Shown: positions 1 through 4,789 of the stretch, piece after piece
Layout of the letters: the number at the start of each line of letters is the position of its first letter
How positions within the stretch are numbered: the first letter of the stretch is position 1
Origin: Deltaproteobacteria bacterium
GTDB taxonomy: Bacteria; Desulfobacterota_C; Deferrisomatia; Deferrisomatales; JACRMM01
NCBI GenBank assembly: GCA_016218905.1
Contig: JACRCS010000642.1
Span: forward strand, 1 to 9,310
DNA: 9,310 nt
Direction: 5' to 3'
Program-made: the position numbers and the translations under genes
The notes under the pieces: generated by a model
The model's input: the letters and a program-made list of their open reading frames with translations, nothing else
Told to the model about the DNA's origin: nothing
The model's database searches: none

Positions 1-15
1 GCGGAGCGGCCGTGA
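1..15 (+). CDS. Possible 3' tail of an upstream plus-strand gene (last four codons and TGA)
   Basis: The first fifteen bases read as four GC-rich codons (Ala-Glu-Arg-Pro) followed by TGA, and a heptamer repeat array begins five bases later. Repeat arrays starting at a stop codon recur elsewhere in this window, so this may be the end of a plus-strand gene upstream of the molybdenum-cofactor pair. Four codons cannot identify a product and the frame could be accidental. Confidence 0.25.
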   Translation, partial: AERP

Positions 16-19
16 ATAG

Positions 20-61
20 TTATCAGTTGTCAGTCATCAGTCATCAGTTGTCAGTCAAAGA
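20..61. repeat. Heptamer tandem array, six units (TTATCAG/TTGTCAG/TCATCAG type)
   Basis: Six consecutive 7-bp units are visible at 20-26, 27-33, 34-40, 41-47, 48-54 and 55-61. The first five match T(T/C)RTCAG-like sequence and the last is degenerate. The array is inverted relative to the one at 90-131, with a 28-base spacer, so the two could pair as a large imperfect stem. This resembles the short tandemly repeated repetitive (STRR) heptamers described in other bacteria. There are no unique spacers, so it is not a CRISPR. Confidence 0.85.
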
Positions 62-89
62 CTGGATCGAGGAACTGGAAGGTGACCAT

Positions 90-131
90 TGATAACCGAC
101 AACCGACAACTGATAACTGATAACTGAGAAC
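90..131. repeat. Heptamer tandem array, six units (TGATAAC/CGACAAC type), inverted to the array at 20-61
   Basis: Six 7-bp units lie at 90-96, 97-103, 104-110, 111-117, 118-124 and 125-131, with the forms TGATAAC, CGACAAC and TGAGAAC. Reverse-complemented, they match the family at 20-61 (GTTATCA, GTTGTCG). The same CGACAAC heptamer recurs at 223-310 and, as two units, between serA and the DUF89 gene. Confidence 0.85.
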
Positions 132-147
132 TATCTAGCGAGGCAAT

Positions 148-208
148 CGTAGGGTGGGCTTGGCCCACCAATACCCGGCCGAAGTTGGTGGGCCGAGCCC
201 ACCCTACG
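148..208. repeat. Long palindromic element: 24-bp arms, one mismatch, 13-base loop
   Basis: The left arm (148-171) and right arm (185-208) are reverse complements at 23 of 24 positions. The single difference (T versus C) would still pair as G-U in RNA. The loop is 172-184. The core GTAGGGTGGGC...GCCCACCCTAC is a palindromic type seen scattered in many bacterial genomes, comparable to REP or MITE-like elements. It could act as a terminator for an upstream gene, but no T-run follows, so a repeat element is the safer call. Confidence 0.9.
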
Positions 209-222
209 GGTACTGAAAAGGT

Positions 223-310
223 GATCACCGATCACCGATCACCGATAGCCGATAGCCGATAGCCGACAACGAACCGACAACCGACAACCGATAACCGACA
301 ACCGATAACT
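223..310. repeat. Heptamer array (GATCACC, GATAGCC, GACAACC, GATAACC), about twelve units
   Basis: Three GATCACC units (223-243), three GATAGCC (244-264), one irregular 11-base unit (265-275), then GACAACC, GACAACC, GATAACC, GACAACC and a final GATAACT (276-310). The blocks of identical neighbours suggest local expansion by slippage. The array ends nine bases before the ATG of the MOSC gene and so occupies the position where its ribosome binding site and promoter would normally lie. Confidence 0.9.
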
Positions 311-319
311 GGGACACAC

Positions 320-751
320 ATGGCAACGCTTATATCCATCAATCTGAGTGAAGCGAAGGGCACCCGGAAGAAGCCCGTGGAGTGCGTGCAGGTGGGCACC
401 GAGGGGCTCGTGGGCGACGCCCACGCGGGACCCTGGCACCGGATGGTGAGCCTTCTCGCCGAGGAGAGCATCGACAAGATGCGGGCGATGGGCCTCGACG
501 TGAACGCGGGGGACTTCGCCGAGAACCTGACCACCCGCGGCATCGACCTGCTGAAGCTCCCCCTGGGCACCCGTTTCCGAGTGGGGAGCGGGCTCGTGCT
601 GGAAGTGACGCAGCATGGAAAGGAGTGCCACTCGCGGTGCGCGATCTACTACCAGGCGGGCGACTGCGTCATGCCGAGGGAGGGGATCTTCGCGCAGGTC
701 ATCGAGCCGGGAGAGATCCGGGCGGGTGACGAGATCGAGGTCTTGGGGTAA
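320..751 (+). CDS. MOSC-domain protein, molybdenum-cofactor associated
   Basis: The 143-residue protein is a stand-alone MOSC domain, the module found at the C-terminus of eukaryotic molybdenum-cofactor sulfurases and in bacterial YiiM/YuaD-type proteins, thought to carry sulfur or bind the cofactor. The diagnostic stretch is at residues 99-124: HGKECHSRC, then GDCVMPREGIF, with cysteines 103, 107 and 116 and a downstream GDEIEV ending. The N-terminal VGTEGLVGDAHAG segment is also typical. The length is normal for the compact form. The ATG at 320 is the natural start, but there is no Shine-Dalgarno before it: the nine bases separating it from a heptamer array are GGGACACAC. The stop codon overlaps the ribosome binding site of the following mogA-like gene, so the two are almost certainly co-transcribed. 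The exact sulfur-transfer substrate is unknown. Confidence 0.92.
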   Translation: MATLISINLSEAKGTRKKPVECVQVGTEGLVGDAHAGPWHRMVSLLAEESIDKMRAMGLDVNAGDFAENLTTRGIDLLKLPLGTRFRVGSGLVLEVTQHGKECHSRCAIYYQAGDCVMPREGIFAQVIEPGEIRAGDEIEVLG

Positions 752-755
752 GGAG
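750..755 (+). promoter_or_regulatory. Shine-Dalgarno AAGGAG of the mogA-like gene, overlapping the upstream stop codon
   Basis: AAGGAG lies six bases before the ATG at 762 and shares its first two bases with the TAA of the MOSC gene (749-751). This fixes the start and implies translational coupling of the two cofactor genes. Confidence 0.85.
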
Positions 756-761
756 TTTTAC

Positions 762-1256
762 ATGCCCCTTTGGAAAGTCGGAATCCTGACGCTCTCCGAC
801 AAAGGTTCTCGTGGCGAGCGGGAAGACCTCTCGGGTCCCGCGCTCCGGGAACTCCTGCCCTCCTCCGGCTACGAGATCGTCGAGTATGGGATCATCCCGG
901 ATGAGCGGGACGAGATCGTGGAGAAGCTCGTGGAGTGGGCGGACGAGAAGTGCCTCGCCCTGATCCTGACGACGGGCGGCACCGGCGTCTCTCCGCGGGA
1001 CGTGACGCCGGAGGCGACGCTCTCGGTCGTGGAGCGGGAGGTGCCGGGCATGGCTGAGGCTATGCGCCGCGCGAGCTCACAGAAGACGCCCCACGCGATG
1101 ATCTCGCGGGCCGTCGTCGGCATCCGCCGCCGCACCCTCATCGTGAACCTTCCGGGCAGCCCCCGGGGCGCTCGGGAGAACCTCGAGGTCCTCCTCCCGG
1201 CGCTTCCCCACGCCCTGGAGAAGATCCACGGAGATCCTTCCGACTGCGCGGTTTAA
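762..1256 (+). CDS. mogA: Molybdopterin adenylyltransferase, MogA/MoaB family
   Basis: This 164-residue cytosolic protein belongs to the MogA/MoaB family, which adenylates molybdopterin with Mg-ATP before molybdenum insertion. Visible signatures are SDKGSRGEREDLSG near the N-terminus (residues 12-25), the invariant TTGGTG (70-75) followed by SPRDVTPEA with Asp80, and NLPGSPRGARENL (129-141) of the substrate pocket. Length and motif order are those of a complete single-domain MogA or MoaB. These two cannot be separated by motifs alone, and the symbol is given on family grounds. The start is set by a strong AAGGAG six bases upstream. It sits ten bases behind the MOSC gene in the same operon, and a hairpin terminator follows the stop. 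Confidence 0.93.
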   Translation: MPLWKVGILTLSDKGSRGEREDLSGPALRELLPSSGYEIVEYGIIPDERDEIVEKLVEWADEKCLALILTTGGTGVSPRDVTPEATLSVVEREVPGMAEAMRRASSQKTPHAMISRAVVGIRRRTLIVNLPGSPRGARENLEVLLPALPHALEKIHGDPSDCAV

Positions 1257-1268
1257 GGTTCAAGAAAT

Positions 1269-1293
1269 AGCCGCCACCCTAGGGGTAGCGGCT
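1269..1293. terminator. Bidirectional hairpin between the convergent mogA-like and repeat-protein genes
   Basis: AGCCGC pairs with GCGGCT and, after one mismatch, ACCC pairs with GGGT around a TAG loop. It lies 12 bases after the mogA-like stop and 28 bases beyond the end of the minus-strand gene. The flank is CTCTCTT on the plus strand and ATTTCTT on the minus strand, so both sides have weak U-rich tails, stronger for the minus-strand transcript. Confidence 0.7.
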
Positions 1294-1321
1294 CTCTTCC
1301 GCCGGTGGGATCGGTTTCGCG

Positions 1322-2200
1322 CTACTGCTCCGCGCCGCTCCCCGCGGCCGCGCCTCCCATGCTCCCCGAGGGACCGAAGCTGCTCGTCCCGCCGGGACTC
1401 TGATCGGCGCCGGGCGAAGCGCCTTCCTGCTCTTCCGTCTCGGCTCCACGGAAGCTCTCACCGGTCCCGAACTCGTCGCCTTCCGTCGCGCCGTGCTCCC
1501 GGTGCTGATCGGCCTTCTCCTCGGCTCGGAACTCGAGATCCTGATCGGCCTTCTCCTCGGCTCGGAACTCGAGATCCTGATCGGCCTTCTCCTCCGTTCG
1601 GAAGCTACCCTCGTGCTGATCGGCCTTCTCCTCGGCTCGGAACTCGAGGTCCTGATCGGCCTTCTCCTCTGCTCGGAAGCTACCCTCGTGCTGATCGGCC
1701 TTCTTCTCGGCTCGGAACTCGAGGTCCTGATCGGCCTTCTCCTCCGCTCGGAAAGTGCCCTCGGAAGAGCCGGGCGGGCAGACGCACATTTTGCCCTGCT
1801 CACGGTGACCCATGGTCCCTTCTTCGTGCTCCCTGTCCTTCATCTCCTCGGAGCCACGGAAGCTGCCCTCCGCCGATCCCCGGAACCTTCCCTGGGCCTC
1901 GGCCGCGCCGCCGGTCTCCATGTCGCGTTCCATCGTTCCGTGCTCTTCTTCGCGTCCCTGAGCCGTGCCCGATACGGCGCCTTGCTCCGCTCCCTGGCCC
2001 GTCACGGTGCCGCTGCCGGTGGCCCCGAAGGAGTCCGTTTGCCTATCCGCCGCGTCACTTTGCTGAGAGGGGGCGGCCTCCGAGCTGCCCATCTGCGTTT
2101 CCACCACTCGCTGTACGCCGAACCCGGTATCCCCGGCCTGGACCAGCAGCGGAAATGCGAGCTGGCTGGCGACGGCGAAGTATGTTGTGGCTCTCGTCAT
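1322..2200 (-). CDS. Secreted, highly charged tandem-repeat protein of unknown function
   Basis: I do not recognise this 292-residue protein. Residues 1-22 look like a Sec signal peptide: MTRATTYF, a hydrophobic AVASQLAFPLLV core, and probable cleavage after VQA. The mature part is hydrophilic and predicted disordered, rich in Glu, Gln, Gly, Ala and Ser. Residues 150-232 hold seven tandem units alternating 12-residue FRAEEKADQDLE and 13-residue FRAEEKADQHEGS forms. Degenerate FRGSAEGS and FRGSEE copies precede them, and SFRGAETEE follows. A lone CVCPPG motif (Cys139, Cys141) separates the two zones. The Gly/Ala/Ser-rich tail ends in GSGAEQ. The strand is decided by GGAAGGAG seven bases before the ATG and by the signal peptide; open frames in other registers exist because all repeat units are multiples of three. 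Cell-surface, periplasmic or extracellular location is inferred. Confidence 0.75.
   Translation of the reverse strand: MTRATTYFAVASQLAFPLLVQAGDTGFGVQRVVETQMGSSEAAPSQQSDAADRQTDSFGATGSGTVTGQGAEQGAVSGTAQGREEEHGTMERDMETGGAAEAQGRFRGSAEGSFRGSEEMKDREHEEGTMGHREQGKMCVCPPGSSEGTFRAEEKADQDLEFRAEKKADQHEGSFRAEEKADQDLEFRAEEKADQHEGSFRTEEKADQDLEFRAEEKADQDLEFRAEEKADQHREHGATEGDEFGTGESFRGAETEEQEGASPGADQSPGGTSSFGPSGSMGGAAAGSGAEQ
1505..1753 (-). repeat. 36/39-bp coding minisatellite, seven units
   Basis: On the plus strand the sequence CTGATCGGCCTTCT recurs at 1505, 1541, 1577, 1616, 1652, 1691 and 1727, giving unit lengths of 36, 36, 39, 36, 39 and 36. One unit (1691) has CTTCTTCTC in place of CTTCTCCTC, which changes Glu to Lys. 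Units are nearly identical at the DNA level, including synonymous positions, which points to recent expansion or ongoing gene conversion. Every unit keeps the reading frame. Confidence 0.95.
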
Positions 2201-2207
2201 CTCACAA

Positions 2208-2215
2208 CTCCTTCC
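2208..2215 (-). promoter_or_regulatory. Shine-Dalgarno GGAAGGAG of the repeat-protein gene
   Basis: Reverse complement of 2208-2215 is GGAAGGAG, seven bases before the ATG at 2200. It is among the strongest ribosome binding sites in the window and is the main evidence that the minus-strand frame is the real one. Confidence 0.8.
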
Positions 2216-2238
2216 CGGTCGGACCGAGGTCCGCCCGT

Positions 2239-2244
2239 TGTATA
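2239..2244 (-). promoter_or_regulatory. Candidate -10 box (TATACA) for the repeat-protein gene
   Basis: Minus-strand TATACA stands out in a GC-rich spacer and would start a transcript with a short leader of about 30 bases carrying the Shine-Dalgarno. A convincing -35 element at the usual spacing is not visible. This is a guess from composition and position. Confidence 0.25.
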
Positions 2245-2367
2245 GATCGACGGTTCCCCCCTTCGACCATCTCCCAAGCTAGGGACCCGACTTCGCCCTG
2301 ACAACGGTCCGGAAGGGTAAGGTAGGCACACGGACGAGCGCGGATGGACACGATCCGGTCCGGTGAC

Positions 2368-2397
2368 ACTCCGTGGAAGTCCGTGGCAGTCCGTGCT
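2368..2397. repeat. Degenerate AGTCCGTG-type repeats upstream of the thioesterase gene
   Basis: ACTCCGTGGA, AGTCCGTGGC and AGTCCGTGCT follow each other with a 10-base period. The same 10-bp family reappears beyond the 3' end of the thioesterase gene (2991-3030), so the gene is bracketed by it. The rest of 2201-2475 holds no gene that I can support. Confidence 0.7.
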
Positions 2398-2475
2398 CCC
2401 CAGGGGGCCTTTGCATTGCCCTGCCGGCTCGCGCTGTGGTAGAGGTGAGCGTCCCGTTCCCGCGAAGGAGAGAAG

Positions 2476-2922
2476 ATGAGCATCCCTGCCTCCGAAGAAG
2501 TCCGAGACGCCATCCGGAGGGACGACCTCCAGGTTCTCCGGCAGGCCCTCGACGCCTCGCCGCTCGCCAAGGCTCTGGGGATTTCCTTTACCGACCTCCA
2601 ACCCGGCCGTGCCTCCGCGACCCTCCAGGCGATCGCGCTCCTGCCGAACTTTCTCGGCTATGCCCACACGGGCGCGATCTTCGCGCTGGCCGAACAGGTC
2701 ATGGCGGCCGCGGCCAACTCCCTCGGGCACGTCGGGCTGCCGCTGAGCTGCGAGATCCACTTCCTGAAGGGGGCCGCGCCCGACGCTCCGCTCTCGGCGG
2801 AAGCCCGCGTCGTGGACACGCAGGGAAGGATCGCCCGAGTACTCGTGGAGGTCTCCCAGGGCGGCGCCCAGGTGGTGCGCCTGACGGAGATGGTCTTCCT
2901 GCGGTCGGCGTCGAAGCCCTGA
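2476..2922 (+). CDS. PaaI-like hotdog-fold thioesterase (DUF4442/YiiD-like)
   Basis: The 148-residue protein has the compact length and motif layout of a single hotdog domain, the fold that hydrolyses acyl-CoA thioesters in PaaI and YiiD/DUF4442 proteins. The core is at residues 63-81: AHTGAIFALAEQVMAAAAN, matching the family pattern HGGxxFxLAD...AAN. The second Gly is kept, but the first is Thr65 and the usual Asp is Glu73, which can serve as the catalytic carboxylate in related 4-hydroxybenzoyl-CoA thioesterases. A later SCEIHFLKGA strand and GRIARVLVEV, MVFLR strands complete the sheet. The start is set by AAGGAG five bases before the ATG. The gene stands alone, divergent from the repeat-protein gene and convergent with the selenoprotein gene. 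The acyl-CoA substrate cannot be predicted. Confidence 0.85.
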   Translation: MSIPASEEVRDAIRRDDLQVLRQALDASPLAKALGISFTDLQPGRASATLQAIALLPNFLGYAHTGAIFALAEQVMAAAANSLGHVGLPLSCEIHFLKGAAPDAPLSAEARVVDTQGRIARVLVEVSQGGAQVVRLTEMVFLRSASKP

Positions 2923-2932
2923 GTTGCCGCGG

Positions 2933-2949
2933 CGGGGCGCCTCGCCCCG
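2933..2949. terminator. GC-rich hairpin after the thioesterase gene
   Basis: CGGGGCG and CGCCCCG pair perfectly (7 bp) around a CCT loop, ten bases past the stop. No T-run follows, so termination would be weak or factor-assisted. It lies in the 76-base gap between two convergent genes and would face both transcripts. Confidence 0.5.
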
Positions 2950-2954
2950 GCCGA

Positions 2955-3000
2955 GACACGGACGAGACGGACGGAAGGTCCGGGCCGGCTGGTCCGTGTC
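2955..3000. repeat. 9-bp inverted repeat (GACACGGAC / GTCCGTGTC) at the convergent gene ends
   Basis: GACACGGAC (2955-2963) is an exact reverse complement of GTCCGTGTC (2992-3000) with a 28-base loop. The right arm covers two bases of the selenoprotein stop codon (2999-3001). It could fold in either transcript and help to separate them. Confidence 0.6.
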
Positions 3001-3030
3001 AGTCCGTATCAGTCCGTGTCAGTCCCTGCC
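2991..3030. repeat. 10-bp tandem repeat (AGTCCGTRTC) encoding the selenoprotein C-terminal tail
   Basis: Four consecutive 10-bp units: GGTCCGTGTC, AGTCCGTATC, AGTCCGTGTC and AGTCCCTGCC. Read on the minus strand they encode the last residues (QGLTRTDTD) and supply the stop codon of the selenoprotein gene, which suggests that the repeat invaded or replaced the original gene end. Confidence 0.85.
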
Positions 3031-3871
3031 ATTCCGTCTCACTCCGAGCGCTCCCCGGTCCCAGCCCCCGGAAGAAGTCCCAATCCGGCTCCGGGTACGT
3101 CTCCCGCTTCCAGCGAAAGCCCGCGTCGGCGACGGTCCCGGGGCGTTGTGCCTCGAACAGGAGGTTGAGGGCGAGGGCGAGCACGGCGAAGTGTTCGTTC
3201 CGGTCTCCGGGCTTTCCGAGGGCGTGCCCGAAGGGGAAGCGCACGAAGAGCGCCCGCGGGGGCGGGATCTTCTCGGCCACCTCCCGGAGGAGGGAGAGGG
3301 CCACCGTGGCCAGCCCCGCCTGCTCAACCGCCCGCGCGACCAGCCCCACGGACCGGTTGCAGAGGCCTCAGGCCGGGACGAGGAGGGCGTAGTCCGCACC
3401 GGCCTCGGCCAAGCGAGCCGCCACCTCCGGCGCCGTCCGCGCCCGCAGCGTCTCGACGTGCTCCCCGTCGATGTGGCCCATGAAGCTGTAGGCGGTCGGG
3501 TGGAGGCGCAGAGCGCCGGCCCTCTCGAGCTCCCGCAGCCGCTCCAGGGGCAGGACGAGGTTCAGGTCGCGGTCGGCGTCCTCGTGGTGGTAGTAATCGT
3601 GGGTGATCGTGAGCGCGTCCGGACTGACATCCGCCGGAAAGGCGCGATAGCTCGGGTCCCCTCGGGGATCCTCCATGTCGAAGGGGACCTGCTCCTTGAG
3701 GTGCACGCCTCCCGTGGTGATGACCGCGACCACCGCCTCGCGGAGCCTCTTCCGGGGCTGCGTCCAGCCGACCTCCCCGCGGTCCGCGGCCACGGTACGG
3801 CTCCAGAGCCGGCCGAGCGCGGGGAGGCGCTCGAAGACTCGCGCCAGCAGCCGGTTCCTTTCGCGGTACAC
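2999..3871 (-). CDS. Selenoprotein of the glycine/sarcosine/betaine reductase GrdB family (PF07355-like), Sec at an in-frame TGA
   Basis: Read through the TGA at 3368-3370 this frame gives a 290-residue protein. GrdB is the selenocysteine subunit of clostridial glycine reductase; this shorter stand-alone branch has no settled role, and a thiol/selenol redox function is inferred. Family landmarks run in order: VAVITTGGVHLKEQVPFD, GDPSYRAFP, ITHDYYHHEDADRDLN, LPLERLRELERAGAL, YSFMGHI, then ADYALLVPA-U-GLCNRSVGLVARAVEQAG and PPRALFVRFPFGHALG. The TGA falls exactly where relatives, as I recall them, have Cys or Sec in a (C/U)xxC motif. Homology continues beyond it with no frameshift, and a SECIS-like hairpin follows. 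A GTG start at 3871 lies five bases after the upstream DUF89 stop, suggesting reinitiation; no good Shine-Dalgarno is seen, and an ATG at 3961 would add an Arg-rich stretch overlapping that gene. A nonsense mutation is the alternative. Confidence 0.82.
3325..3359 (-). promoter_or_regulatory. Candidate bacterial SECIS element downstream of the Sec codon
   Basis: In the minus-strand RNA, CAACCG (3359-3354) pairs with CGGUUG (3330-3325). After a single bulged G (3353), UCCGUG (3352-3347) pairs with CGCGGG (3336-3331), with two G-U pairs. The 10-base apical loop is GGGCUGGUCG and contains GGUC, as in the E. coli fdhF SECIS loop. The hairpin begins eight bases after the UGA, and 26 bases separate the UGA from GGUC, within the spacing usually accepted for bacterial SECIS. 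A smaller alternative (GCCUC 3366-3362 with GGGGC 3347-3343, one bulged U) is possible but places the loop nearer the UGA. Confidence 0.6.
3368..3370 (-). other. In-frame UGA, predicted selenocysteine codon (UGLC motif)
   Basis: The TGA lies after LLVPA and before GLCNRS. The downstream Cys three residues on gives the UxxC pair typical of redox selenoproteins of this family. Standard gene callers would break the gene here into two pieces. Confidence 0.8.
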
Positions 3872-3876
3872 GGAGC

Positions 3877-4758
3877 TTACGCCGGCCGGCCGGCCGGCGG
3901 ATCGAGGCAGACGACGACGGTCCCGGACTCGCTCCCGGTCTCCCTCGCGATGGGTCGGCACTTGACCTTCAGGAGGAAGGCGGAGGCCTTGCCGACCACC
4001 TCTCCACGCAAGGCCTCGTAGGCACCCGTCCCCTTGGCGATGACGAGGTCCGCATCGTCGAAGGCCCGGGCGACGGCGGGGGAGGCCTCGGACGGGACGA
4101 GGAAGCCCGGGGAGGTGAGGATCTCGTCGGCGAGCCGGTCGAACCCGAAGAAGGTCGCGTCCTCTCGCCTCGCGTCCTCGAAGAAGGGCAGGTCCTTCAC
4201 GACCAGCGTTACCCGGGCCCCTGCGCCCTTGAGGAGCCGGACCACGAGCGTGTCGAACCCGATCTCGCCGGCGTTATCGACCACGTAGAGGATCCGGCGG
4301 GCCTTCGCGGCGGCCCCGTGGAGGTCCCCGAGGAAGCGCGCGTTTCGCTTCCCCTCCAGGATCTCGGTCGCCTCCGGGAAGGAGAACGTCGCCGAGGGAG
4401 CGCCTAGCGGCGCTACGTTGGCGGCGGCGGCCACGGCGCAGGCACGCTCGAGGCGCGCCCGTTCGCCGCCGGCCGCCTCGGCGTAGGCCGTCGCCGCCGG
4501 AAGGAGCTCCGCCGCGCGCCGGTTGCTGCGCTCCTTGAACGGGTCGTAGAAGGAGCGGGCGGCGGAGACGAGCTCGCCCACCGAGGCGAGGACCCGGTTG
4601 CAGAGCCCGCCGACGTTCGACTCGTCCGTGAGCTCGCGAAAGAGGTAGTCGGAGATCCGCTCGGCCAACTCGGCCCTCCGGCCCTCCTGGACGTACGGAG
4701 CCGTCCGCTGATAGGCCCAGTGGAAGATGCAGGTACCGCATTCGGGCGCTGGACGCAT
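3877..4758 (-). CDS. DUF89 / ARMT1-like metal-dependent phosphatase (first copy)
   Basis: The 293-residue protein belongs to the DUF89 (ARMT1-like) family, whose characterised members are metal-dependent damage-control phosphatases acting on sugar phosphates or related metabolites. Visible features are an N-terminal CGTC pair (Cys7, Cys10), YDPFKERSNR (71-80), the metal and phosphate site VVDNAGEIGFD (159-169), AKGTGAYEAL (241-250) and FLLKVKCRPIA (261-271). Length is normal for the prokaryotic branch. The ATG at 4758 has an AAGGG-type ribosome binding site and follows the serA stop by 31 bases. The stop precedes the selenoprotein GTG by five bases, so serA, this gene and the selenoprotein gene form one probable operon. 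A damaged phospho-metabolite from serine synthesis is a conceivable substrate, but only by neighbourhood. The last residues (PAGRPA) are encoded by a GCCG tetranucleotide run. Confidence 0.88.
   Translation of the reverse strand: MRPAPECGTCIFHWAYQRTAPYVQEGRRAELAERISDYLFRELTDESNVGGLCNRVLASVGELVSAARSFYDPFKERSNRRAAELLPAATAYAEAAGGERARLERACAVAAAANVAPLGAPSATFSFPEATEILEGKRNARFLGDLHGAAAKARRILYVVDNAGEIGFDTLVVRLLKGAGARVTLVVKDLPFFEDARREDATFFGFDRLADEILTSPGFLVPSEASPAVARAFDDADLVIAKGTGAYEALRGEVVGKASAFLLKVKCRPIARETGSESGTVVVCLDPPAGRPA
3881..3898. repeat. GCCG tetranucleotide run (4.5 units) at the DUF89 / selenoprotein junction
   Basis: GCCGGCCGGCCGGCCGGC is self-complementary and made of 4-bp units, lying just before the DUF89 stop (3877-3879). 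Slippage by one unit would shift the frame. A one-unit gain would place the DUF89 frame into the selenoprotein frame, which is open here. Confidence 0.8.
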
Positions 4759-4774
4759 GGGGTTCCCTTCGGGA

Positions 4775-4788
4775 GTTGTCGGTTGTCG
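4775..4788. repeat. Two heptamer units (GTTGTCG) just after the serA stop
   Basis: Two exact GTTGTCG units (CGACAAC on the minus strand) occupy half of the gap between serA and the DUF89 gene. They are the same heptamer family as the arrays at the left edge of the window, here starting two bases after the serA stop codon. Confidence 0.75.
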
Positions 4789-4789
4789 A

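Noticed and set aside
20..310. CRISPR array
   Set aside because: The repeats are contiguous 7-bp units with no spacers of 25-40 bases and no cas genes nearby.
1279..1803. Minus-strand Arg/Ser-rich frame (SSSEPRRRPI repeats)
   Set aside because: Another register of the same minisatellite, with no ribosome binding site and no homology landmarks.
1493..2245. Plus-strand 250-codon open frame with LIGLLLGSELE repeats
   Set aside because: It is the reverse shadow of the minus-strand repeat gene. Repeat units in multiples of three keep several frames open; it lacks a ribosome binding site, while the minus frame has a strong one plus a signal peptide.
3368..3961. Reading the selenoprotein gene as a pseudogene broken by a nonsense codon
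   Set aside because: Possible, but the TGA lies exactly at the family's redox position, homology and frame persist for 122 further codons, and a SECIS-like hairpin follows. One damaging mutation would not be expected to meet all these conditions.
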